Positions 1 through 12,899 of a stretch of 64,000 nucleotides of DNA are shown here, one piece after another. The DNA comes from Quercus robur (Eukaryota; Streptophyta; Magnoliopsida; Fagales; Fagaceae). How positions within the stretch are numbered: position 1 is the stretch's first letter; each line of letters opens with the position of its first letter. The notes below the pieces were generated by a model, which did not search any database, was not told the origin of the DNA, and saw nothing but the letters and a program-made list of their open reading frames with translations. The stretch is taken from positions 17,583,656 to 17,647,655 of the forward strand of contig NC_065538.1 in NCBI RefSeq assembly GCF_932294415.1. Reading direction: 5' to 3'. Both the position numbers and the translations under genes were made by a program.

Positions 1-155
1 ACACATATTTCCACACTTTTTCACCCACACCCGCACCCACACGAATTTTCTAAAAAACATAAAACTATAAAACTGAAAACTATTATTTTTTCAAAAAATT
101 TGAAAACTATTGTTTAAACAAAAAAACTGTTGTTTAAACGTATCGTACCATACCA

Positions 156-1259
156 TAGGATTTGGTTCTCAGTCTCTAGAGAAATCTGGTTTGATTTTCT
201 CTATTCGGTATGGTTTGATCCTCTCTCCAAGATTTTTTGCTCAAAACAGAACCAACAAACAATTGATTTTGGTAATTGCATTTTGTCCACACGTGAGTCG
301 ACGGTAGCTTATTAAACAGCACTGATAGAAGTAACAATCGGACACAGGTGTAGTTTCGGTACTAAATTGACTAAAATAAAAATTTAAAGGGTGTCAAAGC
401 AACTACCCCAAAAGTTTAAGAGGGTGTTAAGAGCTTTTTTCCCTAATAATTGTCATATTCTACCAAATGTTTGGGTCGGATCCGACATTTCAAGTATAGG
501 TCAGAGTTGTCAGATAGTCGGGTCTGGGGTCTCAGATTGGTCCAAAATTCTGGACTTGATTAAAATTTTCGTAATTTCATTTTTTTGGCCTTTTAGAACA
601 AATTAAGGGGTTTAACTGTTTTCTAAATCACTTGGATTTCATACGTTTTTAATCTCCTATACATTTTAGATTGGGCCTCTTTTTTACTTAATTTATTTTA
701 AAATAGGGCTTCAAGCATAACTTATATTAAGAACTACACTAGATTTGTTGGGCCTTCAGAACATACATATCAATCCCAATATAATCCTTCTGTTTCTCAC
801 AAATTAATTACAAAAAATAAACATAACAGAATAACATAAATCTAAACCTGGACAGAATAACAGAACACAATACACAAAAAGCCTATTTTTACCACATGTG
901 ATCTCTAAAAGTGAACAACACAATAGAAGCACCTGGGCAGTACATATCAATCCAAATATATAATTTTTTCCACATTAAATACAATAAAATAAACACAACA
1001 AAATAGACTAAATTTGGACAAAATAGCACAACACAACACACACAAAACCAAGTTTACCATTTGTGATCCGTTAAACAACACAATAAGCACCTAGGTAGTA
1101 AGCCACTAGCTCAACACAAGTAGGCATAAAAGCCAATCTTAACACCTATTAAGCCTGCCAATCACACAAAAAATAATATTTCAACAGCAAATAAATCACA
1201 ACAGCAAGCATAAGAATAAGATAATAGTATACTGCAATATTTCCATATATGGATATATA
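156..1259. repeat. Left copy of a 1.1-kb direct duplication (copy A1)
   Basis: This stretch matches 6605-7738 in the same orientation over essentially its whole length, including the 'attcggtatgg' segment near the left end and 'ccatatatggatatata' at the right end. The match begins at TAGGATTTGG here and TAGGGTTTGG in the other copy, which suggests the end of a mobile element. On the right the match stops at 1259, exactly where a MITE-like sequence begins. There is no credible coding capacity. It is probably a transposable-element fragment of unknown class. Confidence 0.75.
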
Positions 1260-1501
1260 GGGTCTGTTTGAATAGAACTTATTTTGCTGAAATTGAAAAT
1301 TGAAAACTGAAAATATTGTAGCAAAATAATTTTTAAATGTGTGAATAGTACTGTGGGACCCATTTTTAATGAAAGTTACTGAAAAGTGAAGTTTATAGGT
1401 CCTGTGAATAGTACACAGGCCCACTAATGTGCTGAAAAGTCAAAAATTTCGGCTACTGTTCATGCACAATAGCCGTTTCAGCTAAATTTTGTCTTGAAAC
1501 A
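1260..1501. mobile_element. MITE-like element (Tourist-type family, copy 1)
   Basis: The left end reads GGTCTGTTTGAATAGAAC and continues into TTATTTTGCTGAAA. The right end, read in reverse complement, gives TTTCAAGACAAAATTTAGCTGAAA, so the ends form an imperfect inverted repeat. The interior carries the short 'gaatagtac' motifs that recur in the related copies near 2.2, 51.2 and 56.6 kb. It interrupts or truncates repeat A1. The right boundary is approximate and no target-site duplication could be fixed. Confidence 0.45.
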
Positions 1502-2170
1502 CGTGAAAAAAAAAAAAATAAATAAGAGGAGCAAAACGCAACCGCCGTATAGTGACTTTTGCGTTTCCCATCTAGAGTCTTATATATTTTCCCCTGCTGT
1601 TATTAATTTATTTCTTCCATGTCAATCGACATTCTCTCATACGATTATTTGCAGAGATCCTATTAGATGTTTGGTGATAGTTTATATCTATTTCCATGTA
1701 TGTGATCTATAAAATTTATTTAGCTAGGAATAAAATTTTCTTCCACATCAAGGAAAAACAATGATAGCCAAGTTCCTATAAAAAATAAATAAATAATGAC
1801 AACCAAGTGAAGTTTCCTTAATTTAGAAAACTCAAACAACCATCCAAGTCATAATAAGAATTTGAGACAATTACATACTCAGCAATCTTTACTTGACACA
1901 AATTATATCAAGCCATCTTCATTTCATGATAATTCCACCCTAATAAGAGGAAAATTTCTCTGAACAAGATAATCATCGTCTCCATAACTAAATCCATGCT
2001 CTTGTGCACTTTATTAAACTAATTGCAAACTTGTAATAAATATTATTTTCTCATAAATTCCATTGATCAGTCGTACTAATATAATTATATAACTATCACA
2101 CCAAATGTCATCCATCTTAATGAGCCAAGCTTTGATAAGACTTTGTTGGGCCACAATCTAATTTTATTTG
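1502..2170. other. AT-rich intergenic DNA with a short repeat (B1) near 1597-1683
   Basis: No gene is visible. About 85 bases at 1597-1683, with 'tcaatcgacattctctc' and 'gattatttgcagagatcct', recur in the same orientation at 5464-5545. The rest is simple AT-rich sequence. Confidence 0.6.
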
Positions 2171-2378
2171 GGGTCCGTTTGGGATCTACTTATTTTGCTG
2201 AAACTAAAATTTTTTTTACTGAAAGTATTGTAGATAAAAGAAAAAGTTAGCTGAGCCTGAAATAGTACAGTAAGACCCATAAATAGTATCAAAAAGTATA
2301 GTGAGACTCATAAATAGTAGAAAAACAAGATAAATAGTAAAATAAGTCGACAAAAATAATTTTTGCTAAACGGACACT
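2171..2378. mobile_element. MITE with TTG target duplication (family copy 2)
   Basis: The left end is GGGTCCGTTTGGGATC; the right end is ...GCTAAACGGACAC, which reads GTGTCCGTTTAGC in reverse complement, giving terminal inverted repeats around GTCCGTTT. The element is flanked by TTG on both sides (2168-2170 and 2379-2381), a 3-bp duplication as made by PIF/Harbinger-type (Tourist) elements, though the usual target is TAA/TTA. The interior has repeated 'aaatagta' motifs. At 208 bp it is non-coding. Confidence 0.65.
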
Positions 2379-2815
2379 TGAAGTAAGAAATTTAACAAAT
2401 AATTCTAATCTGTCCTCAAAAATAATATAATCAAAATTACCAGGCCAAGATCTTAAACTCACAAAAACATATTAATCTCTAACCAAAGCACTAAGAAATC
2501 CCATTAGGAATAAATCATAGAACCAACCTTAAACAAATTCATTATAATAATAAAATAAGTTACAAAATCTTCTCGGTTTATTTTCAATTCTTAAGGTAGC
2601 ATCAAATATGTTAAATATTAGCATTGACGTGTATACTATGTTGTATATGATAGAGTAGATGCGGAAGAGGAAGTGTAGAATAGGAACATTAGAACATGAG
2701 ATTATGTGGTGCAACCATGACGACCTGTGTTCACGAAGGAAACCCTTAACAGTTATATCTTTATTATATGAGAGTGTAGTACAAAGTATGTGTTAGAATG
2801 AACCATAATATCAAT
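2379..2815. other. AT-rich sequence without recognised features
   Basis: No reading frame, RNA gene or repeat that I recognise lies between the MITE and the solo LTR. Confidence 0.5.
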
Positions 2816-3609
2816 TGTAAGGACTGGATTTGGATTGGACCCAATATAGGATTGGGTTTTAGCCCAATGAGTCCAAACAATAAATTTGTAGAGCGTGGGT
2901 GAAAGAACTAGTTCTATTTGGTAAGAAAGACAATAACAATTGTTTATGTAAGAGAATCAAACACAAGTAAGATAAGAAAATCTATCCTCGGCTATGTTAT
3001 AATGTCAAGTTTTTGATCAAGGTTACAAAAGTTCAAAGAATTCTTACAAAGATTTCTTGGTTTTTTCCATCTCCTTCTCCTTTGGCCACCTTTCCATGTT
3101 ATATACTATAATTTTGATATCATCCCCACCATACACGTGCAAGTTAGTTTCTAGGAAATCCTTCTTGTCCCATCCAACACCTCCCAAAACTCTCAATTAG
3201 CAGCTGTAAGGCTGCTTCACCACTGTTCAGTTATCACCTCTACATTAATGCAGCCAGAGAGTTAGCTGGGATGCATTTAATGCGGAGGTAGAAGTTTTTG
3301 CAGATATTTGTTGCCTCCCTATACTCTTCTCTTATCCAATGTCTGATTTCTAACTGTGATGCAATCTTGAAGGTTCAGGACATTCAGGACGATAAGACAT
3401 TCCTACTGACCTCGGATCTACATTTCCGATATGACTTTTCTCCTCGTACACATTTTGAACTATCATATACAATCCTTATTTCTTCTTATTCTACTATTCC
3501 CATAATATCCTTTATTTGACCATTCTCGGACTAATAGACATCCTCAAACTGGGCCATAGGCCCAATACATACAGTTTTAACAGTACCTTCTGTCTAACTG
3601 GCCCCCACA
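2816..3609 (-). mobile_element. Solo LTR, Tat-family Ty3/gypsy type
   Basis: The + strand reads TGTAAGGACTGG at one end and GGCCCCCACA at the other, so in minus orientation it starts TGTGGGGGCC and ends in CA like the LTRs at 30363 and 40358. The inner block 'taatgcagccagag...ttaatgcggaggtag' (about 3246-3290) lines up with 'taatgcggctaagag...ttaatgtggtggtag' in the complete element, and a TATATAA-like box lies on the minus strand near 3100. The flanks are TCAAT (2811-2815) and TCAGT (3610-3614), a 4/5 match to a 5-bp target duplication. No internal region remains, so it is a solo LTR formed by recombination. It is older than the complete element, judging by its divergence. Confidence 0.7.
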
Positions 3610-5463
3610 TCAGTATATGTAGTAGACTAAACTCTAGACCTCTAGTACAAGTAGGAGACTTGCCTTTCACACAAAGTAGGTGACCTTGGGCCTATAACAT
3701 TGTGCTAATATGTATAATATATCTCTAACAAAATACAATATTACATCTTTTATAGGAATTAATGCAACTCTCTTGAGATATTTCTCATTAGATATTACAA
3801 TTCCCTATGCTTACAATAAACACACATAAAAAATTAAAAAAAATAAAAATAAAAAGAGAAGGAAAAAAAGATGCTTGTAGAATTGTCTTTGCCATGATTG
3901 ATAGAAAATGAATATGATATATTGACAACTTACTCAATTGTCTTCGTGGAATTTTTGTTTTCTATGATCCAAGTTGTAGAACGATTAGTTTGATAAGAAA
4001 GAAAGTTGTAGAACTATTAGTTTGATAAGAAAGAGATTGATGCCTAAGATCACAGAAAACACATGGTAAACCAGGATGGGGATCAAAGTAGACAATGATT
4101 AAGCATAACTTATTCAATACGACTTTGGCCATTTATTTTATTTTATTTATTAGATAAAATATAATTTGAACTCTATCAAGATTTTTCTTTAACGTCAAAC
4201 TAAGACACTAATTGGTTTTTGGTACAAGCGGGATTCAAATTCCAAGTCTATAATAAAAGTTTTTATTAGTTAAGCTAATTAGAATCTATGACTTTAACAT
4301 AGGATAGGGTTTTATGGCAAGTAGGCATGCTTCCCATTTACCAACCCCTAATGGCTTATCCCATATTAAGGTTAGGCCTAGGGGCGGAGCCTAGGGGGCG
4401 CGCGGGGGGCAAATGCCCCCTCTGACCTTCCCCCAAACTCCTTCAATACAGGAGTCTAACGCTTATTTTGGCCTCTTACCATATTTTTAGATTATTTTCC
4501 TCTCTATTAAAAAAAATAATAAAAAAAATAAAAATAAAAAACAAACAAACAAACAGATAACTTAATAATGGACTCATAATAGTTTTTGTTTTATAATAAT
4601 TATTAGAAGTCTCAAGGCACTTTCGGTATTTTACGATAATTGAAATTCAATATTTTCATGGGAATCTCAACTAGCTGATCCATGGGTTTTTTGGGTTAAC
4701 AAGTTGTTGTTGCTACAAAGTTTCAAAAGTTGGAAAATACACTCTGTTTTATAGCCATGAAACAGGTGATTTTCATGCTGGCTTCCCTAGCTCTGAAGTT
4801 TTGAATTTAAGTGGTAGAGGAAATCCTTACAAGCTTTTAAGATATGCCTAAAGTTGCATCATTTTAAGATATAGCCAAGGTTAATTTTTTGCTGAGAGCT
4901 AATTGGTTTAAGATGTTATGAATGTAATATAAAAGTTTATTTAAAGTAGCATAATTTAGCTATTTGGTTGTCACATGGCTAAGACTATTATTGGGGCTGT
5001 ATATATAGATATTTTTCTATTTCAATAAAGTTTGCTATTTCTTTCTCTATCAATATTTCTGGTTTCATTTGTTTATTGGATGCCATTTCTAACCAACAAC
5101 AAAAAAAAAAAAATCTATGTCCCTACCATGATTGATTGCTCTGAACTAATAAATAGCTTTGCACTCACCCTCTATGCCTCTAGTGTCTTTTCCTTTTCTT
5201 TTTTTTTGAGAAAGGAGTGTCTTTTCCTTGAATTATTGGTTTTTTGATAAACTCCTTGAATTAATTATTGGTTGTGAATGGACCCGATTGCTTTTGCATA
5301 ATATTAGATCGTAGTTTCAATTTCTAAAATGGTCAAGTTTTTCGCCTACAAGTCTCACTCCTGTTATCAATAACAACAAATATTTAAAATTCATGACCAA
5401 AAGAGAACACAATATAAAGAAAAAGTAATTGAACACGTATCGGTACATTACACCCACTACCCA
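3610..5463. other. AT-rich intergenic DNA; one possible hAT-like fragment
   Basis: No gene is recognisable. At 4379-4425 a GC-rich block 'aggggcggagcctaggggg' followed by a run of G and 'aaatgcccc' resembles the terminal part of plant hAT-type elements, but the partner end is not visible. Microsatellite-like A and TTA runs occur elsewhere. Confidence 0.4.
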
Positions 5464-5545
5464 TGTTATTAACTTATTTCTTCCATATCAATCGACATTC
5501 TCTCCTACGATTATTTGCAGAGATCCTATTTAGATGTTTGGTGTA
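5464..5545. repeat. Short direct repeat B2 (partner of 1597-1683)
   Basis: This is a direct-orientation match to 1597-1683 with only a few differences over about 80 bases. In the left locus the order is A then B; here it is B then A, so the two repeats were not copied as one collinear block. Confidence 0.6.
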
Positions 5546-6604
5546 TGTGGTCTATAATCTAATCACTAAATGTTTAAAGTTTCATTATAACCTTTTTATT
5601 TATTATTATTATTATGATGTATAAGAAAGTTGTGTTACTCTAACTAGTATACTTTTGATCACCTCAATAATAGAACTTTTTCTTTTAGAATCTCTTTTGC
5701 TTTATATTGGCTTTTTTTTTTTTTTTACTCATAGTCTTAAGTTTTTTAATTTTAGCCAATAATTCGAATAAAAGGAATCCCTACTTATTATGAATGCTTA
5801 TCTATTGTCAAAGAGAGAATATATAACAATTGGGAAAAATGTCCTATCACCCCATGAACTTTGGGCTAGTTGCCTTGACACTCCCCTAAACTTTTATTTT
5901 AGCTAATTTAATACCTCAATTTCACACGTTTCGAATTACTACTTCTGTTATTGTTGTTTAGTAATCTAACGTCGTTCTCACGTGAGCACTAAACAACGAA
6001 AACGTATGTAAAAAAAAAAAAAAAAAAAAAATTTGTTTGCAGGACCAATTTGAGAGAGATAGGAGGGAACCAGGCCAGCCGTTCGTAATACCGCCAGAGC
6101 CGACATTCATGGTCCTGCCGGATTTGGGTCGTTTTCTGTCTTCCGTGCAAGAGAGAGAGATATCAAACTAAAACTTAAATTTTTTGCAACTGTTGTTTTA
6201 TGTTGACTCTTAATCTAATTACCATTATCTAAAATACCTCTGTGCTAGTTCCACCAATTAAAATTGTTTGCAATCTTTGTTTTCTATAGACTCGTATTTG
6301 TTTTTTTTTTCCCCTTTTGGGATTGTCAAATCTGATTAATAGCACCCAACTGTTTGGCAAAGTTCTTCCTCTCTTGGTCAAAACTTCGGGTCTTAGTATA
6401 GGAAATTGACTGATTTGGTTCCATGGATATTTGAGTTGTGAAATTAAAATTGGCTGAGAAAGAGTAGGTTGCAAAGAAAGCATGTGTTTAAGTATGACTT
6501 GGAGACAATCCTTTTGGGTTTCCTAGATTCGATGGCTTGAAAAAAGAAAAAAGGAAAAAAAAAAAAAAGGGGAACACAGACCGAGACCTGAAAAACTGAG
6601 TAAT
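5546..6604. other. Intergenic DNA with an inverted fragment of repeat A
   Basis: No gene is seen. At about 5852-5935 the sequence 'gttgccttgacactcccc' and what follows is similar, in inverted orientation, to the 'gggtgtcaaagcaac' part of repeat A (about 355-405 and 6815-6865). Long A and T runs occur at about 6010-6030 and 6554-6568. Confidence 0.4.
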
Positions 6605-7738
6605 TAGGGTTTGGTTCAGTCCCTGGAGAAATCTGGTTCGATTTTCTCTATTCGGTATGGTTTTCGGTATGGTTGGATCCTCTCCAAGATTTTTCGCTCA
6701 AAACTGAACCAACAAACAATTGATTTTGGTATTTGCTTTTTGTCCACACGTGAGTAGACGGTGGCTTATTAAACGGCACTGGCAGAAGCAGCAATCGGAC
6801 GCACATGTGAAGTTCAGGTGATAAATTTGATAAAATAAAAGTTTAAAGCGTGTCGAAGCAACAAGCCAAAGATTAGGATGGTGTTAGAACATTTTTCCCT
6901 ACCAAATGTTTGGGTGTTTGGGTCAGATCCAACATTTCAGGTACTGGTCAGAGTTGTCAGGGTCTGGTGACTCCGATTGGTCCAAATTTTTTAACTTCCT
7001 TAAAATTTTCGTAATTTTTTTTTGGGGGCCTTTTTTAGCCCAAATTAAGGGGTTTAGCAGTTTTATAAATCACTTGGATTCAGATTTTTTGAATCTCCTA
7101 TACATTTTAGATTGGGCCTCTTTTTTACGTAATTTATTTTAAAATAGGCCTTAACTTAAATTAAGAACTACACTAGATTTGTTGGCATCCAGGACATACA
7201 AATCAATCCCAATACAATCTTTCTGTTTCTCTCTTTTTTTTTTTTTTTTGCTGAAACAATCTTTCTGTTATGTTTATTTTTTGTAATTAATTTGTGTGAA
7301 ACAGAAAATAACAGAATAACATAAATTTAATCCTGGACAGAATAACACAACAGAACACACAAAAAAGCCTCTTTTTACCGCATGTGATCTCTTAAACAAC
7401 ACAATAGAAGCACCTGGGCAATACATATCAATCCAAATATATAATCTCTTCCACATTAAATACAAAAAATAAACACAACAAAATAGACTAAATTTGGACG
7501 AAATAGCACAACACGACACACAAAACCTAATTTTACCATTGGTGATCTATTAACAACACAATATGCACCTAGGCAGTAAGCCAGTAGCTCAACACAAGTA
7601 GGCAAAAAAGCCAATCTTAACACCTATTAAACCTGCCAATCACACAACAAATAATATTTCCATCAGCAAATAAATCACAACAGCAAGCATAAGAAACAGA
7701 TAATAGCATACTGCAATATTTCCATATATGGATATATA
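6605..7738. repeat. Right copy of the 1.1-kb direct duplication (copy A2)
   Basis: This copy matches 156-1259. It starts at TAGGGTTTGG and matches through 'ccatatatggatatata'. It carries an extra T-rich segment of about 40 bases near 7231-7268 that looks like a local duplication. Unlike copy A1 it continues to the right without a MITE, into sequence that may belong to the same element (see 7739-9775). Confidence 0.75.
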
Positions 7739-9775
7739 ATGGTAACCATAGAGGCAGTTACTGCAAGTTTGTAAGGCAGTAAAGCTAGTTATACAAAGTT
7801 CCTAGCAATATAATTAGTTACAACTATGAAATGCCACAGGTATTATCAGATAATAGCTTTTCCAAAGCATTGACTGGCAACTACTCTTTAGTTAATAATG
7901 TCTAGCTTATAGAAAAATAAAACCTATGGAGTAAGATTTTTTTTTTTTTCCTATAAGCATTAGAGTTTTTTTTTTTTTTTGGTGGGGGGAGAAGGTATAA
8001 GCCTTAAGAGTTGAGTATAGTTAGACAAGCAATATCTAAAATGTTTCCAAAAGGCTGCCTCTACAATAGACAAAAAGATATTTAACAAATAATATATCAG
8101 TAGCAAGTACAAGACCAATTAGTAAGGACAGTAAGTTAATAACAGTACGCGACTAAAGGCAGTAACTTACCAAGTCAATCAATACAAATTAAGGGACGTT
8201 TGCCTGAGCTAGGACTTGCTGCTGCACTTCCTGTTGCTTGTTGATTTATAACTAGAAATGAAAATAAAATAAAAACAATAGCTTAAATTTTTTTTGAATA
8301 CATGAGACATTTAATAAAACTCAATAGAAAAAAAGTTTTAGAATTTAAACATATTCCTCGCTCAAACACAAACAGTAACAGTATCCTACTTGTGCAGGAA
8401 AAAAAACACACAAATCAAAACTAATATAAACTGAACAAAAAATAAAAAGCTCAAATACACAAATCAAAAACTAAACTAAACTAAATTTTTTTTTTTAAAA
8501 AGGTCAAATACAAAAAAAAAAAAAAAAAAAAAACAACACAAGACTAAATTAAGCTTTTTAATAAAAAAGGCTCAAATACAAACAGTATGAGACTTGAAAT
8601 TTTATTAAATAATAAAAGCAAAAACAATGATGCTAAAAATTTATCAAACAACAGCAAAACAACAACAACAACCCTAACAGCAGAAGAAACATCAAACAAC
8701 AGCATTAAAACAATTTATAATGAAACAAAAGAACATATGAATCTCCCTCACTAAATGGTTTAGGGAGTCAATCTAATCTACATAAAATAATTTGTTACGG
8801 TTAATAATTACAACTAAACATAGGATATGATTTACATTGCATATTACACCAGATTGGTCTATTTTTCATATCAGGCATCAAGTCAAACCAAAAGAAGAAC
8901 AAAATCCCAACTTTAAGAACTAAACACATAGTATAACAAAAATCATAATTGGGTGTTGGAGTTTCGTTTTTGAAGACAGAAAACCCAACTTGGAGCCTTG
9001 GACAACTGTCAATCCAAAATAAAATTGAAAAAAATTAATAAAAAAAAATGAACAATGAACAAAAGTAAAATGGTTAGGGTATCAAGTTTTTTCAGTTAAA
9101 ATTTCAAATTATAAATCTTTGGGTTTATTTGAATTTAACAATTGATTTCCATAACAAATGAAACCAATGAGAGACTCACAAAGAGAGAGATGAGAACTGA
9201 GGCGAAAAGCCAAAGATTGAATAGAAGACAGCAGAGGCATGAGGGTTTGAGAGAGTGGTGAGAACTGAGAAGACCGAAGAAGTCAGGGAAGTCTGAAGAG
9301 GAAGCGTGAAACTGTGAGACTGAAGTGAAGAGCCAGTGAGAGATCAAATCAGAAGTCCAATATTTAATTTTGACCGTTTGATTTTGGTCATGATTCTAAT
9401 TTTAACGGATGATTTACAAATAGGGTACTTGTGCCTATTGAATCACTGCTCTATAATCTGTACTAATCTTCACCGTGGATTTTAATTTTGATTTGATATA
9501 AACGGTGGATTTGTAAATTGGGAAGTTGTGCAACAAAAAGCAGACATTTGATTTAGCTTATATACTGACATACGTTTCCCAGAGCCAGTGGCCAGAAAAG
9601 TTAGGCTATACTGGTAATTCGGTCGGTTCGGGTGAAATATTTTATAAACCGCCACCTAAACCGATCATTCAGTTCTTAATAATTATAACCCGTGACAGAC
9701 CCATACTAGGATTCGGAGCAGCCTGTGGACCTTCGGTTCGGGCGGGTCCGTTGAACGGATCGCTGGACAACCCTA
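7739..9775. other. Possible remainder of the element that begins at 6605; non-coding
   Basis: AT-rich sequence with long A and T tracts and no convincing gene. Its right end, CTGGACAACCCTA (about 9763-9775), reads TAGGGTTGTCCAG in reverse complement. That starts with the same TAGGGTT as the left end of copy A2 and resembles the end of the insertion inside the LINE (15671-15682). AGTAA flanks both outer sides (about 6599-6603 and 9775-9779). A terminal pair of a hAT-like element is possible but unproven. Confidence 0.3.
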
Positions 9776-12730
9776 GTAACAAACACTAGCAACAGATTTT
9801 TTGTCTTACACTTTAATATGATGTATAAAATGTAGGTGTGCTAGAGAGAGAAATATATATAAAAACAAAAAAAATTATGGGAATATATAATATATATATA
9901 TTATATATAATTGGTACATAAAAATTGTGGGAATTTGGTTATAGACAGAGAGAGAAAAGATTCTAATTCCAAGTTGAGAAACAAAGAAAGATAAAAGATT
10001 TTTTTTAGCTGAATAAGAAAGATAAAAGGTTAAGCTAACAAAAAAATGATCAAGATAATTTGGTGGGTTAATTTTAGATGGCCTTGGTACCTAAAACTAA
10101 TGGCTGGCCAATTTAATAGCTATTTATTTTACTTTTATTTTATTTTTAAAATTTCCTTCCATTAATCACTATCTTTAGGGATAGGATAAAGAAATTTAGG
10201 AAGTTAAACAAGAAACATTTGTTTTATAATATAAGTGAAAACAGAAAATTAAATTTGGTTTTTCATTCTTTTTTTTCGTTTTTTTTAATATCCAACAAAA
10301 TTATTAGATGGAGTTTAAAATTTTTGCTCATCTGAAGGAAAAAAAAAAAATTTGTTGTTGATATGTTATTAGCCAAATTGGCATTTTGTACTTGTTTTAA
10401 TGGTCCCTAAATTAGTGGGGCTTTTCTAGGCCATAAGGTCAACACGTTGAGAACTTGAATACAAATCTCTGTATCACTTTTTGTGTACTACTCTATTTTC
10501 CACCAATTATTACGTGCCATGTTTTGATTTTACTTTCCTTATAAAATAACTAAAATTTAAAATAGAAAGCAGTCATACACATGACAAGTAATGATTAATG
10601 GAACATAGAGTGATACACGAAAAGTAGTACAGAGGATTTGCATTCTGAGAACCAACCTCATAGCCAAAAATCTTCATAGTTTCTGCCATGTTTTTGTTTA
10701 TTGTTTTTCCCTTGAGGAAAAAAAAAAAACATTATTGAATTGGAAATTATATGGAAAAATAGATTGATCCAATGACAGTAGAAGAAGAGCAAACTCATAC
10801 CTTTGTTTTATTTTTTTGAATAATATCTAGAGGCATGGACTCATTTCCTTTTCTATTTCTCTAAGCTAGAACAAAACAGATTGGATTGCTCAAAAAAAAA
10901 AAAAAAAAAAAAAAAACAAAACAAAACAGATTGGAGTGGGGTAAGAAGCAGGTGGAATGTCCTCATTCGTGAATTGGTTTGTAAATGAACCAAGTTGTTT
11001 ATTTACAACTTGGGTTTGACTTTAAAAAAAAGAAAGTAATAACATTTCCCTTCCTTGAGTTTTGAGGTTTGAAGAAATTAACACTTTCTTTTTATTTATA
11101 TTAATAGCAATATATTTTAAATTTCTTTAAGATTTTCTTTATAAATTTAGAATAAAAATACAAAATTTATCAAGTGCCAAAATATTTGCAAAGACAAATC
11201 TCTTTATAACTCATTAAGAAAAAAAGGGAAAAAAAGAGCAAAAGCACCAAGCTAGTACACAATATTTTAATATTAATTTGACAAAGTTTGGTCAAACAGA
11301 TGTAAAAGGGAAAATGTTTTTTCCTTTTAAGTTTGGGGTGAAGTGTCATTTCCTCAAACTTAAAAAAAAAAAGAATGTAATTACCCCTAAAAAAATGTGT
11401 ATATTTGTTAATTTATTAAATATGTTAAGTTCAGGTTCAAGTTAAAGTTCAACTATTAAATAATTTAAATTAAAACATAATAGTATATTTATGAACAAGA
11501 TATTGAATATCAAAATATGAGACTCAATCTAAGTTATATGATATTATATGTTTGTATGCGTATATAATAGATTTGAAATTTTAGATTTTGGCTAATGCCA
11601 TTACCTTCACATCTATTAAATTATGCCATAAAAGTCATAACAATAACATAGAGCCCAATTGCTAACAATATAATATGGTTGTGATTTTATCGTGGCCATA
11701 ATTGCTAACTGCCTAATAAGTAAACAAATGGATGGTATAGAGCCTAAAGTTAGCCTTCATAAATCTTTATGTACTACTCTATAATTGCATCGTAGAAACT
11801 AAAATGAAGTAATAAAGACATCCTTATTATGAAAGTAGGTTCGCTGCAAGACTATTTTGTGTTAGCAAGATAGATATCAGATGTGACTTTTTAAGAAAAA
11901 AAAAAGATTTATTATTGCATACGAAAATGTTACACAAAAATTTAATTCTTTGAGAGGATAGTTACAGATTGAAGTACATAGCAATGCCACTTCTATAATA
12001 TCAAGTATAAGGCACCTAAAACATGCATTGTAGTTGATGGCATCTAAAACATACACTGTAGTTGTCACTTTGAATCGATCGCCCACCAAATACCAAAACT
12101 GAATACATTATTGCATTACTTGGTTTCCCTTTAATCTCCGACCTGATTTACAATCATAGCACGAGGGGCTATGCATCAAGTAGTTCACCGCATTGGACAT
12201 CATCAACATTCCAGATGAAAGCGAGTTAACAAAAAAATTTCCACGGTTCTAGTGAGTAGCATCCCATGCATGTCAGATGAGGATGATGAAAATAAAAAAG
12301 AGAAAATTAAATGCATACTCCCAAAAGTTTCATGGCTATACACAAGTGACAGCACACAAAAGGTTCAAATAATCTAGAAAAATACAAGTAAAATGTTGGA
12401 TGCAAATTATAGGCTCGAAATTGAAAACCAAGTTCACTGGTAATATAAATTTCTTGGTGTGCTACTGCTTCACAATATTGTTTCTTGAACTCCATGATAT
12501 ACTACAGTTATGTGCCTATGATATGTTAATGGAGCTTCATCAATCAATACTGTTGTGTCTTAAATCAAGCATAGAGATTTTCCATTTCGCACTTTGGAGC
12601 TCTGTCATTCGACTGTGTAGAGCTTTATCAATAAGCTGTACCTGTACCAGAATGTAAGAAAGGGCTTTCCGAAGTATATCCTTGCGCTTATTAAAATAAC
12701 GGGAAAAAATAGTAAAAGTACTCATAAGCA
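9776..12730. other. AT-rich intergenic DNA, no feature recognised
   Basis: Many poly(A)/poly(T) runs (for example about 10890-10916) and short TA repeats (9885-9910). No domain-bearing reading frame was found. A 65-codon open stretch on the minus strand at 12540-12737 ends where the LINE inserted, but it could not be assigned. Confidence 0.5.
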
Positions 12731-12744
12731 AAGCCAATAAACGA
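12731..12744 (+). repeat. Left target-site duplication of LINE 1
   Basis: AAGCCAATAAACGA occurs here and again at 18971-18984 directly after the poly(A) tail. A perfect 14-bp match fits target-primed reverse transcription by a LINE. Confidence 0.93.
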
Positions 12745-12899
12745 GGATGGTGTGAGTGCCCTCATGCTCTGTGCATGTAGCGGCAGTGGTAGTCTTGCGT
12801 TTCTCCTTATGCAAGAGTTTTAGTGGCCTCCTGTGTACAGTGAGGTCAGTGTAGGTAACCCCTTTCAACGGAACAGAGAGTGGGTTTTATTCGCGAAGG

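Noticed and set aside
9135-9347. Ser/Leu-rich minus-strand ORF as a signal-peptide protein
   Set aside because: Short, low complexity and without a supporting gene structure.
12540-12737. Minus-strand open stretch next to the LINE insertion site
   Set aside because: 65 codons with plausible composition, but no family was recognised and no extension across the LINE gives a longer frame.
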